Assembly: GCF_000383915.1 (NCBI RefSeq)
Contig: NZ_KB912942.1
Location: 1,459,953 to 1,523,952, forward strand
DNA: 64,000 bases
Direction of reading: 5' to 3'
Source of the DNA: Amycolatopsis benzoatilytica AK 16/65
GTDB taxonomy: Bacteria > Actinomycetota > Actinomycetes > Mycobacteriales > Pseudonocardiaceae
Within the stretch, counting starts at the first letter, position 1. Every line of letters begins with the position of its first letter. The notes under the pieces are model-generated. The model saw only the letters and a list, made by a program, of their open reading frames with translations. It searched no databases and had not been told where the DNA came from. Positions 37,564 through 46,101 of the stretch are shown here, piece after piece. The position numbers and the translations under genes are program-made.

Positions 37564-38732
37564 CTGATCCGGTACCGGCGGTCGAGATCGGCCCGTATCC
37601 GGTGGCCACCTTCGCCGCCGGTGCGCTCGCCCGGCTGCCCGGCGTGGTCCGCGCGACCGGGGCGCGGGCAGTCGCGGTGGTGACCGATCGCGGTCTGGCC
37701 GCCACCCCGCTGCCCGAGCGGGCCGTGCGGTTGCTGCGCGAGGACGGCCTGCGGGTCGCGGTCTTCTCCGATGTCCACCCGAATCCGACTACCGACGACG
37801 TCGATGCGGGCGGCCGGTTCGTTCGCGAACGGGCCGCCGAAGCGGTGGTCTCTCTCGGCGGCGGGTCCGCTTTGGACGCCGCGAAGGCCATCGCGCTCGC
37901 CGTGACCAACGATCGTCGGGCGACCGAACTGAGCTGGAGCAGCGAATCCTCGGCGGGCCTGGTGCCGGCGTTGCCGATCGCGGCGATCCCGACCACCTCG
38001 GGCACCGGGTCGGAATGCAACGACCTCGGCGTCCTCACCGACCCCGCGCGGCAGCGGAAGTGCTACCTGGGCGGCCCGACTTGCCTTGCCCGGCAAGCAC
38101 TTCTCGATCCGGAGCTCACCCTGGGCCTGCCTCCCCGCGCCACCGCGGCAGCGGGCATCGACTGCCTGACGCACGCCGTCGAGTCGTTCTTGTCCGCCCG
38201 GCCGAATCCCTGGGCGGACGGCCTGGACCTGCAGGCAGTCCGGCTGGTCGCGGCGAATCTGCGGCGCGCGGTCTCGGCCGGCTCCGACCTGGCCGCGCGT
38301 GCGAACCTGATGATCGCCGCGCATACCGCGGGGCTGGCGATGCGGACGACCGGACTCGGTGTCGTGCACGGGGTCGGTCACGCGCTGGGCGGGCGGTTCG
38401 ACCTGCCGCACGGCCAAGCCCTGGCGCTGGTGCTCGGCGAATGTCTCCGATTCAACCGCGAAGTGCGCGAAGGGCGGCTGGCCCGGCTGGCCGAACCGCT
38501 CGGCGTCGCGGACGCCCGGAAATCCGCCGGGCACAACGCGGACGCGGCGATCGCCGCGGTGGAAAGCCTGGTCGCGGATGTGGAACTGGCCGGGCGGCTG
38601 GGCGAATTCGGGATCGGCGCGGAAGATCTGCCGGATCTGGTGTCGGACACACTGGCGGACGGAGTGCTGGCGAACACGCCGCGCCCGCTGTCGGCGGACG
38701 AAGTGGACGGGATCCTGCGCGCGGTCTTGTGA
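37560..38732 (+). CDS. Iron-containing alcohol dehydrogenase
   Basis: 390 aa group III (Fe-type) alcohol dehydrogenase. The NAD-binding motif VVSLGGGSALDAAKAIAL (about residues 97-114) and TSGTGSECN are characteristic. The metal-binding histidines lie in IDCLTHAVESFLSARPN, HGVGHALGGRFDLPHGQALALVL. The ATG overlaps the enolase-superfamily stop (ATGA), so the two act in one pathway. Possible roles are reduction of the keto product or oxidation of the upstream alcohol. IclR control is likely. Confidence 0.92.
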   Translation: MTDPVPAVEIGPYPVATFAAGALARLPGVVRATGARAVAVVTDRGLAATPLPERAVRLLREDGLRVAVFSDVHPNPTTDDVDAGGRFVRERAAEAVVSLGGGSALDAAKAIALAVTNDRRATELSWSSESSAGLVPALPIAAIPTTSGTGSECNDLGVLTDPARQRKCYLGGPTCLARQALLDPELTLGLPPRATAAAGIDCLTHAVESFLSARPNPWADGLDLQAVRLVAANLRRAVSAGSDLAARANLMIAAHTAGLAMRTTGLGVVHGVGHALGGRFDLPHGQALALVLGECLRFNREVREGRLARLAEPLGVADARKSAGHNADAAIAAVESLVADVELAGRLGEFGIGAEDLPDLVSDTLADGVLANTPRPLSADEVDGILRAVL

Positions 38733-38800
38733 GCGGACGACCGGCGAGCCTGCTCGCCGTCGCAGGCTCCGCGGCGAAATCGCGGACGGAAGAACGGCAA

Positions 38801-38840
38801 AGCTGTGGGCCGCCTCCGGAAGGAGAGACGGCCCACAGCT
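38801..38840. terminator. Bidirectional terminator hairpin
   Basis: AGCTGTGGGCCG at 38801-38812 pairs exactly with CGGCCCACAGCT at 38829-38840 (loop 16 nt). It lies between convergent stops at 38732 and 38850. Confidence 0.8.
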
Positions 38841-38849
38841 GGTCCGGAA

Positions 38850-39992
38850 TCAGCGCGAGGCGGTCAGCGCGGCGGTGGCCGGCGGCATCAGCTTCGGGTA
38901 TTCCTTCTGGAACCGGTCGATCATCGTCGCCGACGGGACGATCCGGTTCGGGTTGTTCTGCTTCACGGCCTGGTTCTCGCCCCAGGCGCCGGCGGCCTTG
39001 CGCTGGTCCGGGGTGCCGTGGCTGTGGAAGCAGTCGCCGATGGACGCGTCGAGGTAGGTGACTTCCTGCTGGGTGCGGGCATTCCAAGCCTCGCCCTTGG
39101 CGTGCGCGACGAAGTATCCGCCGTAGGCGTCCGGGCCCATCTCGCCGGACTCGTTGTTCGGGTAGTTCTTGTGCGCGAAGTCGACCTGGTGGCCGTACTC
39201 GTGCCCGACGACCGCCTCCACCGAGACGTCGTCGTAGCCGAGGTGGTTGACCACGTCGAGCAGGCCGTCGCCGAGCATGACGCGCTTGCCGCCGAGGCTG
39301 TCGGCCGGCGCGGAGAACGCGTTGAGCGTCAGCAGCGGGTTGCGGCCGCCCTGCATGGCCGGGACCTCGTAGAGCACCTTGGTCGCGAGCGCGCCGGCTT
39401 CCTGCGCGCGCTTCGGGTCCAGGCCCAGCTTGAAGGTCTGGACCATCTTGTCCTGGCTGCCGAGGTCGGTGCCCTTCCAGGCGACCAGCTGGATGTTCCA
39501 GCTCTCGATGTCCCAGAACCCGCGCAGCTTGTCGATGGTGGCCGAGGCGCGCCCGCTGTACTGCCCGTCGGTGCCGAAGACCTGCGGGCTCTTGTCGGTC
39601 GCGACGCCCTGGGTGTAGAGCTGGCTGATTGCGCCGAGCGCGCTGAGCGCCTTCGAATCGGTCGGGCTGAGCTGCGAGGCTAGCTGGTTCGCGTAGGTCA
39701 GCAGCGAACCCTCGGTGCAGCCCGGGATCGGGCCGGCGTGCGCCTTCATCTGGCCGGGTCGCGGGATCGGCGACTGGAACAGCGGGTCGACGCCGTGCAG
39801 CGCGTTCGGCGGAAGTCCGTTGTAGAGGTCTTCGACGTCCTGGTAGAGCTGCGCGATGTCCTGCTCGACCGAAGTCGGCGCGGCGGCCTTCGCGGGCGCG
39901 GCGAGCGCAGGGGCGGCCGTCGCGACCGTCAGCGCCGCCAGGGTGCCTGCCGCCGCGAGCGTTCTGGCGAGCACTCGGGTCCGTTTACGCAT
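38850..39992 (-). CDS. Secreted neutral zinc metalloprotease
   Basis: 380 aa from the ATG at 39992 with GAGGGGAAT upstream. A Sec-type signal peptide is clear (RKRTRVLARTLAAAGTLAALTVATAAPALAAPA, cleavage near residue 30). The zinc site is HEYGH at residues 264-268 within VEAVVGHEYGHQVDFAHK, with the likely third ligand in the following acidic region. Similar proteins are annotated as neutral zinc metallopeptidases in actinobacteria, with unknown substrates. The gene has its own upstream region of 186 bp and a terminator after it. Confidence 0.88.
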   Translation of the reverse strand: MRKRTRVLARTLAAAGTLAALTVATAAPALAAPAKAAAPTSVEQDIAQLYQDVEDLYNGLPPNALHGVDPLFQSPIPRPGQMKAHAGPIPGCTEGSLLTYANQLASQLSPTDSKALSALGAISQLYTQGVATDKSPQVFGTDGQYSGRASATIDKLRGFWDIESWNIQLVAWKGTDLGSQDKMVQTFKLGLDPKRAQEAGALATKVLYEVPAMQGGRNPLLTLNAFSAPADSLGGKRVMLGDGLLDVVNHLGYDDVSVEAVVGHEYGHQVDFAHKNYPNNESGEMGPDAYGGYFVAHAKGEAWNARTQQEVTYLDASIGDCFHSHGTPDQRKAAGAWGENQAVKQNNPNRIVPSATMIDRFQKEYPKLMPPATAALTASR

Positions 39993-40178
39993 GCGATTCC
40001 CCTCATCCGGTTCAAGATCACGAAGTACTCGCCACACTAAGACGATCTTCGGCGGGCGAACCGGGCCGGAAAGAAGTCCCCCGGGATGGCTCACGTCTTT
40101 CGAAGGGTTCTCGCTGTGCGGAGATCGGCCGAAAGTACTAAGGAAAACCGGCCGATCGGCTGGTGCGGCATTCCCGGT

Positions 40179-41963
40179 CTAGCGCACCCGGAACCGCATC
40201 CGGCAGACCACCGCGTCGGTGCCGCTGCGCAGCGCTCGCGCCAGGACCGCGCCGCGGCGGTTCTGCAGGATGCGTTGCCACCAGCGCTCGGGCTCGACCT
40301 CGGCGATCAGCACGAACAGGTGGCACCTGCCGTGCCGGCGGAGGTGCTCGACGATCGGCTCGCCGAGGCGGCGGTGCTCGTCGTACAACTGGACCAGCGG
40401 GACGTCCGGGCGCCACTGCTCCCACGAGGCCACGAACTCCCGCGTCGCGCGTTCCTCGTCGGGGTGGCTGACGTGCACGGCTTCGACGTGGTCGCCCAGC
40501 GAGAGCGCGGCGGCGAGCGCGTCGCGGGTCAGCCTGGACACCGTGTGGACCGGGACCACCACCAGCGACCGGTCCGGGCGCGGCGGAGGCGGGGTGCGGC
40601 CGAGCTCGAGCCGGTCGCCGATGCGGCGGTAACTGCGGTGCACCCACTCCATCGCCAGCACGAGCACCGGCAGCGCGATGACGATCAACCAACCTCCCTC
40701 GCTGAATTTGGTTGCGGTGACTACGATCGCGGCGAATCCGGTGAGCAGCGCGCCGAACCCGTTGAGTGCGGCCTTGCCGTGCCAGCCGCGCGGGCGGGCG
40801 GCGAACCAGCGCCGGACCATTCCGATCTGCGACAGCGTGAAGCCGACGAACACGCCGATCGCGAACAGAGGTACCAAGGCGTTCATGTCGCCGTCCGAAA
40901 GGACCAGCAGCACCGCCGCCGCGATCGCGAGGAAGCCGACGCCGTAGCGGTAGACCTGGCGTTCGGCCCGCAGCGCGAAGACGTGCGGCAGATTGTTGTG
41001 CTTCGCGAGCAGTTGGGCGAGCACGGGCAGGCCGCCGAAGGAGGTGTTGGCAGCGAGCGCCAGCAGGACCACGGTGGAGAACTGGACGAGGTAGTAGCCG
41101 AAACCGTTCCCGAGCGAGGCGGCGGTCACCTGCGACAGGACCGTCACGCCTTCGACCGGGTGGATCGAGAACTTGCCGATCAGGACGGCGATGCCGAGCA
41201 GCATCACCGCGAGCAGGCCGCCGAGCGCGACCTCGGCTCGCTGCGCGCGGCGCACGCGCGGTAAGCGGAAGGACGGGACGGCGTTGGCGATCGCCTCGAC
41301 CCCGGTCAACGCCGCACAGCCATTGGCGAAAGCCTTGAGCAGCAACAAGAGTCCGACCGTCTGCAGGCTGGGCAGGGGGCCGCCGGTGACCGCTGCGGCC
41401 GGCGCGGCGCGAAACAGCCCTGCCACGATGACGGTCAGGATCGAGCCGACAAACACCGCGGTCGGCACGATGAACGCCCGGGCGCTTTCGGCGATGCCCC
41501 GCAGGTTGACGCCGGTGATCAGGGCGAGGACGCCGAGGCAGAGCCACCGCCGGCCGGGGAGCAGCCCGGGAAAAGCGGACGTCAGCGCCGCCACCCCGGC
41601 CGCGACGGAGACCGCGACGTTCAGCACGTAGTCGACGATCAGCGAGGCCGCCGCGACCAGCGACGCCCGGCGTCCGAGATGGGTGCGGCTCACGCCGTAC
41701 GCCCCGCCGCCGTCCGGGAACGCGGCGATGACCTGCCGGTAGGAGAGGGTCAGCACGGCGAGCAGGACGGCGATCGCGAGGGTGACCGGCACCGTGAAGC
41801 CGAGCCCGGCGCCGCCCGCGACGGCCAGGACGAGCACGATCGCTTCGGGGCCGTAGGCGACCGACGCCATCGCGTCGAGCGACAGCGCGGCGAGCCCGCC
41901 GAGGACGGACAGCCGGTGCCGGTCGGAGGCGGGCGTTTCCGGGCGGGAGAGGGTTGCGGTCAC
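40179..41963 (-). CDS. APC-superfamily permease, KimA-like potassium importer
   Basis: 594 aa with about twelve transmembrane helices in the first 430 residues, then a soluble domain (SLVVVPVHTVSRLTRDALAAAL, ending in HLFVLIAEVEPERWWQRIL). The motifs SYRQVIAAFPDGGGAYGVS and FANGCAALTGVEAIANAVPSF match the KimA/YdaO branch of the APC superfamily, proton-coupled K+ importers inhibited by c-di-AMP in Bacillus. Older annotation would call it an amino-acid permease. No ydaO-type riboswitch is apparent upstream, only an inverted repeat. Confidence 0.85.
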   Translation of the reverse strand: MTATLSRPETPASDRHRLSVLGGLAALSLDAMASVAYGPEAIVLVLAVAGGAGLGFTVPVTLAIAVLLAVLTLSYRQVIAAFPDGGGAYGVSRTHLGRRASLVAAASLIVDYVLNVAVSVAAGVAALTSAFPGLLPGRRWLCLGVLALITGVNLRGIAESARAFIVPTAVFVGSILTVIVAGLFRAAPAAAVTGGPLPSLQTVGLLLLLKAFANGCAALTGVEAIANAVPSFRLPRVRRAQRAEVALGGLLAVMLLGIAVLIGKFSIHPVEGVTVLSQVTAASLGNGFGYYLVQFSTVVLLALAANTSFGGLPVLAQLLAKHNNLPHVFALRAERQVYRYGVGFLAIAAAVLLVLSDGDMNALVPLFAIGVFVGFTLSQIGMVRRWFAARPRGWHGKAALNGFGALLTGFAAIVVTATKFSEGGWLIVIALPVLVLAMEWVHRSYRRIGDRLELGRTPPPPRPDRSLVVVPVHTVSRLTRDALAAALSLGDHVEAVHVSHPDEERATREFVASWEQWRPDVPLVQLYDEHRRLGEPIVEHLRRHGRCHLFVLIAEVEPERWWQRILQNRRGAVLARALRSGTDAVVCRMRFRVR

Positions 41964-42008
41964 CGGATCAGCGTGCGGCCGGGACCGGGTCCGGCGGCCG
42001 GGCGTTGA

Positions 42009-42039
42009 CGGTTTCCTGACAGTGATCCGGCGGAAACCG
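42009..42039. repeat. Inverted repeat between the permease and DUF3040-like gene
   Basis: CGGTTTCC (42009-42016) and GGAAACCG (42032-42039) form an 8-bp stem with a 15-nt loop, 45 bp upstream of the permease start. It could be a terminator for the gene upstream or a leader structure of the permease mRNA. Confidence 0.4.
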
Positions 42040-42083
42040 GCCAGGTCCTTTGTGGACTTCCCGGTGACGGGGAAGGAGGCGGG

Positions 42084-42440
42084 TCAGCGCGGCGACGGGC
42101 GGCAGCCGGGCCGGCGCGGGTCGGTCCCGGGGCCGGGCAGGGGAGTCCGGCGGGGCGGCGGGTGCAGTGCTTCCTGGCGGGTGAGGTGCCCGCAGAGCGC
42201 GACCGCGGCCAGGACGAATCCGAGCAGCGCGAGCGGCAGGAAAGCGGGCCGGGCGACCCCGAAGCCGACGAGGGAGGCGGCTGCCGCGGTGAGGGTCCAG
42301 CAGGCGGCCGGCCAGGTCCGACGGAGCGGCCAGGCGGATTGGCCGAAGGCGCGGCGCACCCAGCGCGCGTCGGTGAAGCGGAGGTCCCGTTCGATCGACC
42401 GCAGGGCATGGGCGGTGTCCGGCGTCTGGCGAGTGCGCAT
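42084..42440 (-). CDS. Small membrane protein, DUF3040-like
   Basis: 118 aa from the ATG at 42440 (GGGAG upstream). The start HALRSIERDLRFTDARWVRRAFG is like the DUF3040 motif found in short actinobacterial membrane proteins. Two hydrophobic helices follow (TLTAAAASLVGFGVARPAFL, ALLGFVLAAVALCGHL), then a proline/arginine-rich tail. Function unknown. Confidence 0.65.
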   Translation of the reverse strand: MRTRQTPDTAHALRSIERDLRFTDARWVRRAFGQSAWPLRRTWPAACWTLTAAAASLVGFGVARPAFLPLALLGFVLAAVALCGHLTRQEALHPPPRRTPLPGPGTDPRRPGCRPSPR

Positions 42441-42530
42441 GACGGGCTCCCTTCGGCCCTTCGGTGAGGGGCGTACCCGGTCTGCGCCGCCTCAAACCCG
42501 CGGTTCGGCGGGAGCCCGAACCGGATCAAG

Positions 42531-42583
42531 TCCGTGAGGGGCCCTTTGGGGGAATCTGATTCCCTCAAGGGGCCCCTCACGGA
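42531..42583. repeat. Intergenic palindromic repeat, copy R8
   Basis: Arms TCCGTGAGGGGCC and GGCCCCTCACGGA around TTTGGGGGAATCTGATTCCCTCAAGG. It has the same CTG loop as R6, with two left-arm changes. It lies between the stop of a minus-strand gene (42620) and the start of the next minus-strand gene (42440). Confidence 0.92.
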
Positions 42584-42619
42584 GGTCAGAGGCCGAGGAC
42601 GGGTGCCGCGGTGGTCCGG

Positions 42620-43168
42620 TCAGCCGATGCCGAGGACGGACTCCGCATTGGTCCAGTTGGTCAGCATGGCGTGCTGCGCGTCGGCGAGGGTCGCGTTGCC
42701 CGCGCAGACCGCCTTCTTCACCGCGTTCTCGACCGAGTCCTTGCTGTAGGAGTTCTGGTTCCCGCTGTGCGGTTCCGGCCAGAGGTTCTTCGGGTCGCGC
42801 GGCGCGCCGCCCAGTTCGAGCGGGAGGAAGTGGTCTTCCTCGTAATCGCTCATGTTCGTGTCGGAGTATCCGTAGTCGGCGATGCCCTGCTGCTTGAGCT
42901 GGTTCGTGTAGGTCACCGGCGGCCGGATGGTCTTGGTCCAGCCCGGGGTGCAGATGGTCGAGCCGATGGTGTCCTGGGTGACGTCCGGGTTGGTCGCGCC
43001 GGGCGTGCAGGCCGGGTCCGGCAGCGGCAGGTAGGACTGCGAACAGGAGGCAGCGGCAGTCTGCGGAACAGCGGCGTGCGCGACGGCGGCGTGCGCGGCC
43101 GGGACAGCGAGGAACAGCGAACCGGCGAGCACGGCCGCGGGCGCGGCGAAACGGACGGTTTTGGACAT
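42620..43168 (-). CDS. Secreted HNH-like nuclease domain protein
   Basis: 182 aa with a Sec signal peptide (SKTVRFAAPAAVLAGSLFLAVPAAHA, about 26 residues). The mature part contains EEDHFLPLELGGAPRDPKNLWPEPHSG at residues 110-136. His113, Asn128 and His134 follow the spacing of an HNH (His-Me finger) motif preceded by an acidic residue. Four or five cysteines near the mature start (SCSQ, PACTPG, TICTPG) suggest disulfides or a zinc site. If active, it is an extracellular nuclease, for nutrient scavenging or killing; no immunity gene is obvious. Other HNH-like secreted proteins of actinobacteria remain uncharacterised. Confidence 0.75.
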   Translation of the reverse strand: MSKTVRFAAPAAVLAGSLFLAVPAAHAAVAHAAVPQTAAASCSQSYLPLPDPACTPGATNPDVTQDTIGSTICTPGWTKTIRPPVTYTNQLKQQGIADYGYSDTNMSDYEEDHFLPLELGGAPRDPKNLWPEPHSGNQNSYSKDSVENAVKKAVCAGNATLADAQHAMLTNWTNAESVLGIG

Positions 43169-43751
43169 GGAGATCTCCCTTCTGGGCGCGGTGGCGACAG
43201 CCTCCGCCGAAGCGGCGGAATCGCACTACCTACCTTCGAAGGAATGCGTGAAGAATTTACCGAATGCTCAGCTGGCATGGCGACAAACCACCCAATGTGC
43301 CCTTAATTCGCCCGCCGGGCAGGGGATTTCCGGTTTGCCGTGAACAGGAGCCGATGATCCGAAATAACCGAAATTCGGCGCATTATACGTAGATAAGGAT
43401 ATTATCGATTAATACGGATTAGCCGGGTGTTCAGGCTTATTCGGGCAGCGGGTGATGGCCGGTCCGGCGGCGGATCGGGCCGGGCTGGCCGGGCCGTGAT
43501 CCCGCCGGGTGCGGGAGCGGGAAATGATCGGCAGCGCTCCGGGAATGCCTCCGTAGTGTGCCGCGCTTTTTCACGCCGGCCGGGAAACGCTGGAGCGAAT
43601 CCGCGGAGGCACCGTCCGTTGCGCCGTTAGGTGGAATGTGTTGACCGCGGGTATCGGAGGCGAGATCGGGTGCGACCTTGTCCGTGGACGCCGCCCGATG
43701 CGGGCGGAATGGATCTTTCGGGCGGAATTTCCCGATGGACGGGGACGACGG
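43169..43751. promoter_or_regulatory. Intergenic region with an AT-rich segment
   Basis: This 580-bp divergent region contains no convincing gene. The segment 43355-43430 is the AT-richest stretch nearby, with the palindrome CCGAAATTCGG at 43368-43378 and TATTATCGATTAATA near 43398-43415. It probably holds promoters for the secreted protein (leftward) and the 43752 gene set (rightward). Confidence 0.45.
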
Positions 43752-44024
43752 GTGAGTGATCGGGAACCGCCGCGGTCGGATGCCGGGCGCGGCGAGGGAG
43801 CGGAAAGCGGCCCGGCCGGGCCGCCCGGCGAAACCGCGCCGGGCGAGCCGGGGCACGGGTTCGACATTCCGATCGGGATGCCGGTGCCGGCCGAGGAAAT
43901 GGAGCGGCTGAAGGCGGAAGCCGAGCGGCATCGCGATCGGGGGGAGGACGCCGACGCGCCGGCACCGGCCGGCGACGCGGCCGAGGAAGAAGAAGGTGAT
44001 CACCGTGGTGGATCCGGTAGTTGA
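43752..44024 (+). CDS. Small acidic protein sharing a motif with its neighbour
   Basis: 90 aa from the GTG at 43752; the frame is open from 43638, but that part is less protein-like. The first 35 residues are Gly/Pro/Glu-rich and disordered. A predicted helix FDIPIGMPVPAEEMERLKAE starts at residue 37, followed by an acidic tail. PVPAEEMERLK (44-54) matches PVPMEEYEQMK in the next protein. The gene overlaps the next by 29 bp, so they are co-transcribed. No known family. Confidence 0.6.
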   Translation: MSDREPPRSDAGRGEGAESGPAGPPGETAPGEPGHGFDIPIGMPVPAEEMERLKAEAERHRDRGEDADAPAPAGDAAEEEEGDHRGGSGS

Positions 44025-45624
44025 GGTGGTCGAAGGGCAGGAAGGACAGGCGACCGGCGGCGCGTCGCGGGCGATGGCGGACCTGACGGTCGACGAACTG
44101 CTGGCCGCACCGCCGTCGCCGGTCCGGTCTCCGGAGTTCGCGGAGCGGTTCCCGGTGCCGATGGAAGAGTACGAGCAGATGAAGATCGGCGTGCGCGAGC
44201 ACAGCCCGGAGGCGCTCGCGGCCGAAGAGGAGGCCGAGGCGCAGGCCGACGAGGAGGCGCCGGCTGTACCGTCCGAGGAGAACCCGCCGGAGGACGAAAT
44301 CGTCGAGGGCCTGGCACCGGCCGCGTCGGCGAGCTTCGAAGGGATCTCGCAGACCGCGTTCCGGCCGCCGGACTGCACGGTCGCGGTCGGCCCGGCGCAG
44401 GTGATGGCCGCCGTCAACGTGGATCTGGTCGGCTACGACAAGAGCGGCCTGCAGACGTTCCGCTGGGCGAACTTCACCGCGATGTTCAACCCGGTGCTGC
44501 CGGCCGGCGCACAGCTCTTCGACCCGAAACTGGCGTATGACCACTACGCCGGCCGGTGGATCGTGTGCATCGCCGGGCGGCGCGCGAATCCGCAAGGATC
44601 GTGGATCCTGCTCGGCGTCTCGCAGACCGGCGACCCGGCCGGCCCGTACTGGATCTGGAGCACCGACGCGACGCAGAACGGCTCGACCGCCACCGGGAAC
44701 TGGTCGGACTACCCGATGCTCGGATTCGACACGCAGGCGATCTACGTGTCGACCAACCAGTTCGCCTTCGGCGGCGGCTTCGCGCACGCGAAACTGCGGA
44801 TCTTCAACAAGGCGGAGCTCTACAGCGGCGGTGTCGGCGGGGGCCACACCATCCGCTGGTGGGACTTCTGGGGCATGAAGAATCCGGACCAGAGTGCGGC
44901 GTTCTCGATCCAGCCGTGCACGCATTTCCAGGGAGCGGGCGGCAATCCGCGGGCGTACCTGGTGAATTCCCTGTTCCCGTCGGGTTCGAGCCTCACCCTC
45001 TGGACGCTCTCGAATCCGCTGGCACTCTGGTCGGGCGGCACGCCGACGCTGACCTCGACGTCGGTCGCCTGCCGCAGCTACCGCCTGCCGCCCGGCGCGG
45101 TGCAGAAGGACGGCGGGACCACGCGGATCGCGACGAACGACACCCGGCTGCTCAACGCGGTCTTCCAGTCCGCGGGGCGCACGCAGCGGCTGTGGACGAC
45201 GCATACGTCCGCGTACAGCTGGCGGGGCGACACGGAGGCGCGATCGGTCGTGCAGTGGTACGAGATCGACGTGCCCAGCCACGCAATCGCCCAGCAAGGC
45301 GCGTTCGGCGCGTCGGGCAGGCACTATTTCTTCCCGGTGATCCAGACCGACGTTTCCCGCAATACGCATGTCGTCTTCGGCCGCTCCGCCGCCGACGAGT
45401 ACGGACAGTTCCGCCAGACCGGCCGGCTCGTGACCGATCCGCCGAACACCTTGCAGGGCAGTGCTTTGGTGGAGGCCGGGCAGAGCGCCTACACCGGCGG
45501 CCGGTGGGGCGACTACTTCGGCATCGCCCGGGACCCGTCCGACTCGCGGACGGTGTGGAGCTACGGCGAATACGCCGGCGCGGGCAACACCTGGCGGACG
45601 CGCGTAAACGCGGCGAAGTACTGA
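43996..45624 (+). CDS. Large protein of unknown function, beta-propeller-like
   Basis: 542 aa from the GTG at 43996 (GAGGAAGAAG upstream). There is no signal peptide. An acidic disordered N-terminus of about 110 residues carries FPVPMEEYEQMK (52-63). The main domain (from about 115) opens TAFRPPDCTVAVGPAQVMAAVNVDLVGYDKSG and FDPKLAYDHYAGRWIVCIAGR. This matches the pattern of exported sialidase- or propeller-like proteins in which strands repeat with DPxxxYDxxxxRW. The later repeats (SRNTHVVFGRS, DYFGIARDPSDSRTVWSYGEYA) suit a five- or six-bladed propeller. Why a propeller of this type lacks a secretion signal is unclear; the acidic N-terminus may serve another export route. Confidence 0.75.
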   Translation: MITVVDPVVEVVEGQEGQATGGASRAMADLTVDELLAAPPSPVRSPEFAERFPVPMEEYEQMKIGVREHSPEALAAEEEAEAQADEEAPAVPSEENPPEDEIVEGLAPAASASFEGISQTAFRPPDCTVAVGPAQVMAAVNVDLVGYDKSGLQTFRWANFTAMFNPVLPAGAQLFDPKLAYDHYAGRWIVCIAGRRANPQGSWILLGVSQTGDPAGPYWIWSTDATQNGSTATGNWSDYPMLGFDTQAIYVSTNQFAFGGGFAHAKLRIFNKAELYSGGVGGGHTIRWWDFWGMKNPDQSAAFSIQPCTHFQGAGGNPRAYLVNSLFPSGSSLTLWTLSNPLALWSGGTPTLTSTSVACRSYRLPPGAVQKDGGTTRIATNDTRLLNAVFQSAGRTQRLWTTHTSAYSWRGDTEARSVVQWYEIDVPSHAIAQQGAFGASGRHYFFPVIQTDVSRNTHVVFGRSAADEYGQFRQTGRLVTDPPNTLQGSALVEAGQSAYTGGRWGDYFGIARDPSDSRTVWSYGEYAGAGNTWRTRVNAAKY

Positions 45625-45645
45625 GCAGGATGGAGGTCGCAAGCT

Positions 45646-45885
45646 ATGAACACTGTGCGGGCACGAAAACTCCGGAGCTCCGTCGAAGCGGCGCTGGCCG
45701 CGCTCAGCGCGGTCGTGCTGGTGCTGACGCTCGCCGTTCCGGACTGGATCGAGCGCACCGTCGGCGTCTCCCCGGATGCGGGCAGCGGGGAAACGGAATG
45801 GCTCTTCACCACGGTCGCTTGCGTGGCGACGGCGTTGTTCGCCGGACTGGCCACGTGGGAATGGCGCCGGTTGCGCGCCGGTTGA
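45646..45885 (+). CDS. Small membrane protein
   Basis: 79 aa, start ATG after GGAGGTCGC. Two hydrophobic helices (LAALSAVVLVLTLAVPDWI and LFTTVACVATALFAGLATW) are joined by an acidic loop. It begins 22 bp after the propeller-like gene and is likely in the same operon. Family unknown; it could anchor or export its neighbours. Confidence 0.65.
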   Translation: MNTVRARKLRSSVEAALAALSAVVLVLTLAVPDWIERTVGVSPDAGSGETEWLFTTVACVATALFAGLATWEWRRLRAG

Positions 45886-45901
45886 AGGGGCGGCGGAGCG
45901 A

Positions 45902-46063
45902 TCACTCCTCGTAGGTGATCGCGTGGCGAACCGCCACCGGATTGATCCTGGCCGGGTCCAGTGCGCCGTTCGTGCGCACCTCGGGCCCGGCCTCGATCAG
46001 ATCCTCCAGGTAATGCTCCCACCCGCCGGGGGACGTCTCGCCGCGCGGCTCGCTGCCCAGCAC
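45902..46063 (-). CDS. Possible small protein downstream of the reductase
   Basis: 53 aa from a GTG at 46063 (VLGSEPRGETSPGGWEHYLEDLIEAGPEV). The frame extends further into the reductase gene without a better start. Composition of the last 40 residues is protein-like (GALDPARINPVAVRHAITYEE). No family recognised; real status uncertain. Confidence 0.35.
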   Translation of the reverse strand: MLGSEPRGETSPGGWEHYLEDLIEAGPEVRTNGALDPARINPVAVRHAITYEE

Positions 46064-46101
46064 TCGTCGGCGGCCCGTGACGACGTGGATGACGGCGGGG
46101 A

